In this document: positions 1 through 5,369 of the stretch, one piece after another | Position numbering within the stretch: position 1 is the stretch's first letter | How the letters are laid out: every line of letters starts with the position of its first letter | DNA from: Candidatus Rhabdochlamydia sp. | GTDB lineage: Bacteria; Chlamydiota; Chlamydiia; Chlamydiales; Rhabdochlamydiaceae | DNA length: 5,369 nucleotides | Direction: 5' to 3' | Assembly: GCA_030044075.1 (NCBI GenBank) | Contig: JASHWM010000192.1 | Coordinates: 1 to 5,369, forward strand | Made by a program: the position numbers and the translations under genes | The notes under the pieces: model-generated | Database searches by the model: none | What the model was told of the DNA's origin: nothing | The model's input: only the letters and a program-made list of their open reading frames with translations

Positions 1-886
1 GCTGGTCTTTCAGCGAGGAAAGGCATCTTGCAAACACCGCCTCTCCTATCAAAGTTACTGGCATACCAAGCTCCAGGGCATTGACCCCGGTCCATTTTCC
101 AGTCCCTTTTTGACCTGCAACATCAAGAATCTTATCGACAAGAGGCTTGCCATCTTGATCTTTATACCCAAAGATCTGGCTTGTGATCTCGATCAGATAA
201 CTGTTCAGCTCTGTCTTGTTCCACTCAGTAAAAATACTCTTGAGCTCGTCGGTCGAACAACCCAAGACACCTTTTAGCAGATGGTAAGCCTCGCAGATCA
301 GCTGCATGTCGCCATACTCGATCCCATTGTGCACCATTTTCACGTAGTGGCCGGCTCCGCCCTCCCCTACCCAGTCAGCGCAGGGAGCTCCGTCGTCTGC
401 CTTTGCGGCAATCGCTTGAAAAATCGGTTTTACGGAAGGCCAGGCATCGGGATTTCCCCCTGGCATGATCGATGGGCCATGCCTTGCTCCTTCCTCCCCT
501 CCTGAAATTCCTGTCCCAATGAACAGGATCCCCTTTTCTTTAAGGGCCTTGAACCTTCTCTCAGAGTCCGGATAGTGGCTGTTCCCGCCGTCTATGATAA
601 TGTCCCCTTTTTCAAGGAAGGGCAGGCATTCCTCGATCAGTTCATCAACCGGATCGCCCGCTTTTACCATGAGCATGACCCTGCGAGGCCTTTTGAGCAT
701 TTGAAAAAAGCCTTCCAAGGTGTTGGCACCCATGACATTTGTATTTTTTGCCGGCCCCTCCAAAAAATCTTTTACCTTGGAAACTGTTCGATTGAACACT
801 GCAACGACATATCCATGATCGTTCATATTTAGCACGAGATTCTGCCCCATCACAGCAAGGCCAATCAATCCAATGTCCGCTTCCAT
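1..886 (-). CDS. gnd: 6-phosphogluconate dehydrogenase, decarboxylating (N-terminal 295 aa, cut by window edge)
   Basis: This cytoplasmic enzyme of the oxidative pentose phosphate pathway oxidatively decarboxylates 6-phosphogluconate to ribulose 5-phosphate and makes NADPH. The frame is open from the ATG at 886 to the left edge, 295 codons against about 470 in the family, so the C-terminal helical part lies outside. Visible motifs are the N-terminal Rossmann loop GLIGLAVMG (residues 6-14), NRT at 32-34, IIIDGGNS near 96-103, the substrate-site SGGEEGARHGPS at 128-139, and K183, N187 and E190 in the stretch from YVKMVHNGIEYGDMQ; K183 and E190 match the catalytic pair known from the sheep enzyme. 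ILDVAGQKGTGKW at 253-265 fits the 6PGDH family signature. The start is supported by a GAGAGG ribosome binding site six bases upstream. I translated the whole frame and found no frameshift. It is divergent from the tRNA gene. Stretches such as PDSERR and GARHGPSIMPGGNPDAWP look chlamydia-like from memory. Confidence 0.96.
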   Translation of the reverse strand, partial: MEADIGLIGLAVMGQNLVLNMNDHGYVVAVFNRTVSKVKDFLEGPAKNTNVMGANTLEGFFQMLKRPRRVMLMVKAGDPVDELIEECLPFLEKGDIIIDGGNSHYPDSERRFKALKEKGILFIGTGISGGEEGARHGPSIMPGGNPDAWPSVKPIFQAIAAKADDGAPCADWVGEGGAGHYVKMVHNGIEYGDMQLICEAYHLLKGVLGCSTDELKSIFTEWNKTELNSYLIEITSQIFGYKDQDGKPLVDKILDVAGQKGTGKWTGVNALELGMPVTLIGEAVFARCLSSLKDQ

Positions 887-892
887 GTTTTT

Positions 893-898
893 CCTCTC
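893..898 (-). promoter_or_regulatory. Ribosome binding site of gnd
   Basis: On the minus strand GAGAGG sits six bases before the ATG at 886. It is the only clear Shine-Dalgarno sequence in the window and fixes the gnd start. Confidence 0.75.
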
Positions 899-908
899 TA
901 AATTCTTC

Positions 909-936
909 TTGTGTCAAACAAGACGTTCTATTTAAA
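909..936 (+). promoter_or_regulatory. Possible promoter of the tRNA-Arg gene
   Basis: Within the 65-bp divergent spacer, TTGTGT (909-914) and TTTAAA (931-936) are separated by 16 bases and match a sigma-70 type -35 and -10 at three and four of six positions. Transcription would begin about 8-10 bases before the mature tRNA. The match is weak and chlamydial promoters are often degenerate. On the opposite strand a perfect TTGACA lies at 912-917, but no -10 follows at a suitable distance before gnd, so the gnd promoter is not resolved. No operator or hairpin is evident in the spacer. Confidence 0.3.
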
Positions 937-951
937 CTGTTTCGTTTTTCT

Positions 952-1025
952 GTCCTCGTAGCTCAGGTGGATAGAGCGGTTGCCTCCTAAGCAACAGGTC
1001 GCGCGTTCAACTCGCGCCGAGGGCA
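952..1025 (+). tRNA. tRNA-Arg (anticodon CCT)
   Basis: A full 74-nt cloverleaf can be drawn. The acceptor arm pairs GTCCTCG (952-958) with CGAGGGC (1018-1024), with one T-G wobble at the second pair. The D stem is GCTC/GAGC (961-964 and 974-977). The anticodon stem is GTTGC/GCAAC (979-983 and 991-995) around the loop CTCCTAA, which gives anticodon CCT at 986-988. The variable loop is AGGTC, and the T stem GCGCG/CGCGC encloses TTCAACT. The discriminator base is A at 1025, and the following bases are GTT, so the 3' CCA is not encoded and must be added enzymatically. This tRNA reads AGG arginine codons, which are common in the adjacent gnd. It is divergent from gnd and faces the end of amiA six bases away. 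No hairpin terminator follows, only a TTTT run at 1027-1030. Confidence 0.96.
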
Positions 1026-1031
1026 GTTTTC

Positions 1032-1667
1032 TTAAGACCTACAATAGCTGTCGATTCCAGCTGCCACCCCTTTCGCAATCTTCTCTAGGTAAGAACGGTC
1101 CTTCAGCTGGCCCCTTTCCTCTTTGTTCGTAATAAAACCGGCCTCGACAAGGATCGAGGGCATCTGGGTTTCCCGTATCACATGAAACTTCGCTCCCTTG
1201 ACCCCGCGGGATATCGCTTCTGTCGTGTGCGCAAGGCTGCTCAATACCGTGCTTGCAAGGATCTTCGATGCTTTCGTCTTGGCGCCTTGATCTGTGTGGC
1301 AATAATATACTTCTATCCCTTTTGCATCATTATTTTTAGATGCGTTGTAATGGATGCTTACAAAAAGCTTCGCCTTAGAGTTATTGGCAAGCGAGACCCT
1401 TTTTTGAAGGGGAAGAAAAATATCGCGGCTCCTTGTGAGGATGACCTTATACCCCATTTGATCCAGGTATTTTTTGGTCAAAAGCGTGGTCAAGAGGGAC
1501 AATTTTTTTTCTTGCAGAGCATGGACTTTGGCACCGACATCATGACCTCCATGTCCCGCATCAAGAACGATCACAGTCTTTGGAGCTTGGGCCTCTTTTG
1601 TTCCTTCTGCACTCGCAAAGGAGGACACAAGGAGGGCGATGGAAAAGAAGAAGGAGCGCATCGACAT
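1032..1667 (-). CDS. amiA: N-acetylmuramoyl-L-alanine amidase AmiA (zinc, Amidase_3 family)
   Basis: This periplasmic zinc hydrolase cuts the amide bond between MurNAc and L-alanine in peptidoglycan, as needed for septum splitting. Residues 1-20 look like a signal peptide: Met, Arg, a hydrophobic run, then ASA before E21, a plausible type I cleavage site. The catalytic domain follows directly, with DAGHGG (zinc ligand H39), E53 (zinc ligand), SIHYNAS (zinc ligand H106) and SILVEAGF (catalytic E175). At 211 aa it is a bare domain without AMIN, SPOR or LysM modules. H106 and E175 are only 69 residues apart, much less than I recall for E. coli AmiC, so the autoinhibitory helix is probably absent. 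The Chlamydia pneumoniae homologue is reported to act as an NlpD-independent amidase with additional carboxypeptidase activity. The gene begins 8 bp after the murE stop. An AGG at 1671-1673 lies 3 bases before ATG 1667 and 9 bases before the in-frame ATG 1661, so the start may be two codons later. Confidence 0.93.
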   Translation of the reverse strand: MSMRSFFFSIALLVSSFASAEGTKEAQAPKTVIVLDAGHGGHDVGAKVHALQEKKLSLLTTLLTKKYLDQMGYKVILTRSRDIFLPLQKRVSLANNSKAKLFVSIHYNASKNNDAKGIEVYYCHTDQGAKTKASKILASTVLSSLAHTTEAISRGVKGAKFHVIRETQMPSILVEAGFITNKEERGQLKDRSYLEKIAKGVAAGIDSYCRS

Positions 1668-1675
1668 GAACCTGT

Positions 1676-3154
1676 TTATTTTTTACTTAGCATCTCGCAA
1701 ATTTCTTTTGCGACCTTTCGATCATCAAAAGCAGTCGTTTGGTTCGAAAATATTTGGTAGGTTTCATGCCCTTTCCCTGCTATTAAAATAACGTCATCCC
1801 GTTTCGCCATCTGAATTGCTTTTTTTATCGCTTCAAAACGATCCATCTCGACCACAGCATGCAGGGGATCTGCGAACCCTTTTAAAATATCAGAGATTAT
1901 GTGTTCAGGATTTTCATTTCTAGGATTATCATTCGTAACGATGACAGCATCGGATAATTCTTCTGCCACCCTTCCCATAAGAGGCCTTTTAGAGATGTCG
2001 CGGTTCCCCCCGCATCCAAAAACTGTGATCAACCGCCCCTTTGTAAATTCCTTCAATGTGACAAGCACATTGCGCAAAGAATCGTCGCTATGGGCGTAAT
2101 CGACGTAGATCGGCAATCCCTTTTTGTTTGGCACCCGCTCAAGGCGGCCAGGAACTTTAGAAAAGCTTTCAAGGGCGGCTACAATCTGCTGCATTGGGAT
2201 ACCAAGGACAATCCCTACACTGATCGCAGCAAGACAATTATAGACATTGAACCGTCCTACCAAAGGACAGGAAAAAGGGACCTGGCTCCCCTCGTAATCC
2301 AGATCAAAGTGAATGCTCTTATCATCCAGGACAATGTTCGATGCCATCACATCGGCCTTGTTTGTAATACCGTAGGTCAAATGCCCTGTTTTGCATCCCT
2401 CGAGCATCGCCTTGGACCAGGGGCTGTCATTGTTGACGATCGCCTTTTTTGGGCCTTTTTTGTGTGAGGATGAGCTTAAGGAAGAAAAGAGTTTGGCCTT
2501 TGCCGCCGCATACTCATTGAAACTTTTATGATAGTCCAAATGATCGAGCGTCAGGTTTGTAAAAATTGCAATGTCAAAGTCAAGGTTCGCAACCCTTCCC
2601 TGGTCGAGCCCGTGAGAAGTGACCTCCATGCATGCCGCCCGGTTTTGGTTCAGCCGCATATCATGTAAAAACTTGTAGTTGGTCAAGACATCAGGCGTAG
2701 TCCTCGTCGAAGGCAGGTAATTATTTCCTATGATCGCCTCGATCGTCCCGATAAGACCGCAGGAAACTCCGCATGAGTCCAGCAAGTGTTTGACAAGATA
2801 GGAGGTCGTTGTTTTCCCATTTGTTCCTGTGATTCCGATTAGGAATAGCTCCTTGTCGGGAGACTGGTAGTAGGCCTCAGCAATATACGGCTCGATCTCC
2901 GCAACACTCGGATGGATGATTTGGACAACATCCTTTAAAAACGGATCATAGATATCGCTTGCGACGGCGACAGCTCCTGATGCAACAGCTTCCGGTATGA
3001 ATTTTGCGCCATCAGACGTAAACCCCTTTTTAGCCAGGTAAAGGTTTCCCGGCGCGACAAACTTTGAATTCGAGCTGATCCCTGTAATCTCAACTTCTTT
3101 TGAACCTTTTATCGTATATCCAGAAACGTTCTTTAAGATTTTTTTTAATTTCAT
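1676..3154 (-). CDS. murE: UDP-N-acetylmuramoyl-L-alanyl-D-glutamate--2,6-diaminopimelate ligase MurE
   Basis: This cytoplasmic ATP-dependent Mur ligase adds meso-diaminopimelate to UDP-MurNAc-L-Ala-D-Glu. The 492-aa product has the family's usual size. In order: the N-terminal UDP-binding domain (about 1-90), where the usual DSR is replaced by NSK (29-31); the ATP loop GITGTNGKTT ending near residue 116 with K114; EVTSH near 177-181; FTNLTLDHLDYH near 198-209; the lysine expected to be carbamylated, K219, in YAAAKAKLF; YAHSDD at 353-358, where most homologues have YAHTPD; FGCGGNRD near 379-386; DNPR at 409-412, the diaminopimelate-recognition motif; and GKGHE at 460-464. The frame is open back to an ATG at 3208, but 3154 is preferred: that ATG overlaps the ftsI stop as ATGA, and MKLKKIL matches where family members begin. 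There is no strong Shine-Dalgarno, so translation is probably coupled to ftsI. Confidence 0.96.
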   Translation of the reverse strand: MKLKKILKNVSGYTIKGSKEVEITGISSNSKFVAPGNLYLAKKGFTSDGAKFIPEAVASGAVAVASDIYDPFLKDVVQIIHPSVAEIEPYIAEAYYQSPDKELFLIGITGTNGKTTTSYLVKHLLDSCGVSCGLIGTIEAIIGNNYLPSTRTTPDVLTNYKFLHDMRLNQNRAACMEVTSHGLDQGRVANLDFDIAIFTNLTLDHLDYHKSFNEYAAAKAKLFSSLSSSSHKKGPKKAIVNNDSPWSKAMLEGCKTGHLTYGITNKADVMASNIVLDDKSIHFDLDYEGSQVPFSCPLVGRFNVYNCLAAISVGIVLGIPMQQIVAALESFSKVPGRLERVPNKKGLPIYVDYAHSDDSLRNVLVTLKEFTKGRLITVFGCGGNRDISKRPLMGRVAEELSDAVIVTNDNPRNENPEHIISDILKGFADPLHAVVEMDRFEAIKKAIQMAKRDDVILIAGKGHETYQIFSNQTTAFDDRKVAKEICEMLSKK

Positions 3155-5184
3155 GCTTCGTTCCACTGCCGGTAAAGTTCTGTTAGTTCTTTGCTTTTTT
3201 CCAGCCAATCGGCCTTTTTAGGATCATAGCGGGGATCCCCCGGAGGATACCCATAAGGATCGTCTGGTGTCACTCCTAGATAGCGAAGAGTGCGAGTTGC
3301 AATCTCACGAAAACAGGGCGCCGCGCAATTGCCTCCCATTTGCATCTTTCCAATGCCGGGAATGAATTGCACTTTGGGCTCGTCGATAGCGACCAGGAGG
3401 ACGAACCTTGCATCTTTCGCAGGTGCAAAACCGATAAATGTGGAAAAATTCGTGCTCTTGCAGTACTGGCCATTCACAATCTTTTCCGAAGTACCCGTCT
3501 TGCCCACCTCCGTATAACCGTAAATATCCCCTTTTGAGGCCGTGCCTCCAGGCTTGGTCGTGTACTTCATTGCGGGAATGATCTCTTTAATAATTGAAGG
3601 ATCTAAAATTCGCCTAAAGCTGTTTACCCGTTTTTCGTCCGTATTGTCAAGGAGTATTTCTTGAGTGCCATCGCTTCTATTTTTCACAATTTTTCGCACA
3701 AGCGTCGGGTTCACTTCGATCCCGCCGTTCGCAATGGCAGAATACGCTTTGAGCATATGGATGCTGTTGACCTGGATATTATAGCCCATTGCCAATGAAA
3801 AAGGTGTCGGGACCGACCATTCCAGGTGCCCGCTCTTATGCTTTTTTCCAGGGGTCGGCACAAGCCCTCCGCTCTCGGATGGGAGCTCGATCCCTGTCTT
3901 CTTCCCGAAGCCGAGCCCTTCGCAGAGGATCCCCCGGTACCATGCCTCTCCGAGGTTGTCCACCATCCTCTGAGCTAGCCTTGCAACATAGATGTTGGAG
4001 GATTTTTGGATGGCAGTTTGCATGTTGTGGTATCTGGTTTTTTTAATGTCGGTGATGGGTTTGCTGCGCCCGGGAAAGCGGCCATCTGCCACAGCCATCT
4101 TTTCCTTTGGGTCAAAAATGGGCTTTTTTCCATTTTTCTTCTGCTCAACATTGGCTTGGAGTGCAAGAACCATCGTAATGGGCTTAAAAGTTGATCCCGG
4201 TTCATACGCGTTCGTCACTGCCTTCACCTTGGTCTCTTCAAGTAAAGAGGGATCATTAAAATAATGGGCGTAATCAGAGGGGTGGAAAAATGGGTACTGG
4301 GCAAGAGCTAAGACCTCCCCTGTCGCCGGGTCCATCATCACAGCCCAGCCCCCTTTTGCCTCCGATCTCTTGACAGCCTTCTCAACCTCCTCTTCTGCGA
4401 TGGCCTGAATGTAATGGTTGATCGTAAGATAGACATCCGCTCCATTTTCCGGCGAGGCTAGGACTTTTCCAATATCCATTGCGTGCCTTGGCGAGCGAAG
4501 AAGAACTCTTTTTCCTTCCTTGCCCTGCAAATAGGAATTAAAGACAAGCTCAAGTCCTCCAGTGGGAATATTCTGTCCTGTCAGCTGGTCTTTGTCGTCC
4601 CGGACGGTATGGAGGACTTGGCCTAGGAGTTTTCCAAATGGGTAGGACCGTTTATAGTCTTCAATAAAGAATAGGGCATTCCTCGGGATTTTGTTTTTTG
4701 AAGAGAAAGGGCGCCACCATTCCTCGATCGTTTCCTTTAACTCTTTTTCCAGCCATACGGCCACTTTGCGGCTCCTCAGCTTTTTGTCAAACTGCTCGCG
4801 TAACATCCTCTTTTCTTTTTGATTGTCATGGATCTTTAGGAACTTCGCCACCTGCTCGCTCATATAATCGCGAAGCCTCTCTGGAATCGCTTCGGGGTCG
4901 ATATACAGATGGAACTTTGGAACGTCGATGACGAGGGGCTGCGGGTACTCGGGGTGTCCGAGCTTGACCGAGGTGTTGGAATAAAACAGCCCTCTTTTAC
5001 CAGGATCTTTGACGATGAACTGATGCTGGGCCTGCGCTTTTTTCGCCCACTTTTCCCCTTCGACAATTTGGATGCGGTAAAATTGGATGATGAGCAAACT
5101 AAACAGGACAAAAATAAAAACGGCTACGGAAATTAACCGTTTGCGGTCTGATAGATCAGGTGAGCCAAGGGGAGGGTTAGACAT
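3151..5184 (-). CDS. ftsI: Penicillin-binding protein 3, septal peptidoglycan transpeptidase (class B)
   Basis: This inner-membrane D,D-transpeptidase cross-links septal peptidoglycan and is a beta-lactam target. The 677-aa product has a short basic cytoplasmic N-terminus, one membrane segment at about 17-36, then a class B pedestal domain (about 55-215) ending near KRSYPFGKLLGQVL (178-191). The transpeptidase domain (about 250-625) carries STFK with active-site S331 and K334, SSN at 395-397, and KTGT at 562-565 followed by the expected FIGFAPA. No PASTA domain is present. The usual RG-x-I-x-DRNG motif after the membrane segment is degenerate (RGLFYSNTS). After the domain comes a tail of about 40 residues containing DDPYGYPPGDPRYDP. 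The gene starts 7 bp after the FtsL-like stop with no clear Shine-Dalgarno, and its stop overlaps the murE start, so both junctions suggest coupled translation. PBP2/MrdA is an alternative for a class B enzyme, but position beside murE and the FtsL-like gene favours PBP3. Confidence 0.94.
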   Translation of the reverse strand: MSNPPLGSPDLSDRKRLISVAVFIFVLFSLLIIQFYRIQIVEGEKWAKKAQAQHQFIVKDPGKRGLFYSNTSVKLGHPEYPQPLVIDVPKFHLYIDPEAIPERLRDYMSEQVAKFLKIHDNQKEKRMLREQFDKKLRSRKVAVWLEKELKETIEEWWRPFSSKNKIPRNALFFIEDYKRSYPFGKLLGQVLHTVRDDKDQLTGQNIPTGGLELVFNSYLQGKEGKRVLLRSPRHAMDIGKVLASPENGADVYLTINHYIQAIAEEEVEKAVKRSEAKGGWAVMMDPATGEVLALAQYPFFHPSDYAHYFNDPSLLEETKVKAVTNAYEPGSTFKPITMVLALQANVEQKKNGKKPIFDPKEKMAVADGRFPGRSKPITDIKKTRYHNMQTAIQKSSNIYVARLAQRMVDNLGEAWYRGILCEGLGFGKKTGIELPSESGGLVPTPGKKHKSGHLEWSVPTPFSLAMGYNIQVNSIHMLKAYSAIANGGIEVNPTLVRKIVKNRSDGTQEILLDNTDEKRVNSFRRILDPSIIKEIIPAMKYTTKPGGTASKGDIYGYTEVGKTGTSEKIVNGQYCKSTNFSTFIGFAPAKDARFVLLVAIDEPKVQFIPGIGKMQMGGNCAAPCFREIATRTLRYLGVTPDDPYGYPPGDPRYDPKKADWLEKSKELTELYRQWNEA

Positions 5185-5191
5185 TTTTGCA

Positions 5192-5369
5192 TTACTGCTT
5201 TGCGCCCAAAGCTAAAGAAGTCCTTACTTTCGCTGGCATATCAAGAGCTTGTTCGGCGCTCTCTGGCATGATCTTCCCTTCTTGCAGTACAAGGATCTCT
5301 TCCACAAGCGGGTGTTTCAGATGACAAAATTCGCTATGACGAGCAAGTTCCATTAGGTGGCCCGGATTT
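5192..5369 (-). CDS. ftsL: Probable FtsL-like cell division protein (C-terminal 58 aa, cut by window edge)
   Basis: The frame enters from the right edge and ends at TAA (5194-5192), 7 bp before ftsI. Only the last 58 residues are visible, beginning NPGHLMELAR and containing HPLVEEILVLQEG. FtsL is a small single-pass division protein with a periplasmic coiled coil and a short C-terminal segment of this general type (a Leu-x-x-x-Ala-Arg helix followed by a strand), and it activates the septal synthase with its partners. The assignment rests mainly on position: the gene just upstream of ftsI is ftsL in most division clusters, and in Chlamydia trachomatis this slot holds CT271, proposed as an FtsL homologue. 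The membrane segment and coiled coil, which would decide it, lie outside the window. Sequence alone is not diagnostic. Confidence 0.6.
   Translation of the reverse strand, partial: NPGHLMELARHSEFCHLKHPLVEEILVLQEGKIMPESAEQALDMPAKVRTSLALGAKQ

Noticed and set aside
645..917. A 90-codon minus-strand frame starting upstream of gnd
   Set aside because: It is an alternative frame of the gnd N-terminus. The gnd frame holds the Rossmann loop and remains intact through this stretch.
912..917. Perfect TTGACA (minus strand) as a -35 box for gnd
   Set aside because: The position 17 bases downstream falls on the ribosome binding site and start region, with no -10 sequence. The nearest T/A-rich hexamer is only about 9 bases away.
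952..1025. The tRNA as an attachment site for an integrated element
   Set aside because: No integrase, no repeated tRNA 3' end and no foreign-looking genes lie next to it in the window.
1027..1036. TTTT followed by CTTAAG after the tRNA as an intrinsic terminator
   Set aside because: No GC-rich hairpin of its own precedes the T run; only the tRNA stems do.
1182..1760. A 192-codon plus-strand open frame opposite amiA and the end of murE
   Set aside because: It lies wholly antisense to two genes with complete catalytic motifs, spans their junction, and its translation shows no recognisable domain.
2090..2467. A 125-codon plus-strand open frame inside murE
   Set aside because: It is antisense to the well-supported central part of murE and has no ribosome binding site or recognisable motif.
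3155..3208. An 18-codon longer N-terminus for murE starting at 3208
   Set aside because: It would overlap ftsI by 58 bp and adds a basic stretch not expected in MurE. The ATGA overlap at 3154 gives a better start.

Overview
The window reads as ordinary chromosomal DNA from a member of the phylum Chlamydiae, probably an environmental (Chlamydia-like) family rather than Chlamydia itself. The main evidence is the minus-strand gene order ftsL-like, ftsI (PBP3), murE, amiA. From memory this is the order of the division and peptidoglycan block CT271-CT270-CT269-CT268 in Chlamydia trachomatis. The proteins also carry chlamydia-like features: a small amidase without an AMIN domain, a PBP3 with an aspartate, tyrosine and proline-rich tail, and a 6-phosphogluconate dehydrogenase (6PGDH) with chlamydia-like stretches. 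Base composition, sampled by eye on a few lines, is about 45-50% GC, higher than I recall for Chlamydia and Parachlamydia. Genus assignment is not possible from this alone.

Layout from left to right: positions 1-886 (minus) hold the first 295 codons of gnd, whose C-terminal part lies beyond the left edge. Positions 887-951 are a short divergent intergenic spacer. Positions 952-1025 (plus) are a tRNA-Arg with anticodon CCT, the only plus-strand gene. Six bases later the convergent minus-strand block ends. Read in its own direction from the right edge, that block is the last 58 codons of an FtsL-like protein, then ftsI (677 aa), murE (492 aa) and amiA (211 aa). Junctions inside it are 7 bp apart, a 4-bp ATGA overlap, and 8 bp apart, so it is almost certainly one transcription unit with coupled translation. 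No gene-free stretch exceeds 65 bp.

Function: MurE adds meso-diaminopimelate to the cytoplasmic UDP-MurNAc dipeptide. PBP3 cross-links septal peptidoglycan in the periplasm, and the FtsL-like protein is its likely membrane partner. AmiA cleaves the stem peptide from MurNAc to split or recycle the septal material. Together they make, cross-link and trim the small amount of peptidoglycan used in chlamydial division. gnd belongs to the oxidative pentose phosphate pathway and is unrelated to the block.

I see no mobile element, CRISPR array, toxin or defence gene, riboswitch or novel system. The points worth a second look are small: the compact amidase with a possible SxxK motif, degenerate motifs in MurE and PBP3, the head-on tRNA/amiA arrangement without a visible terminator, and frequent use of AGG codons next to the tRNA that reads them.
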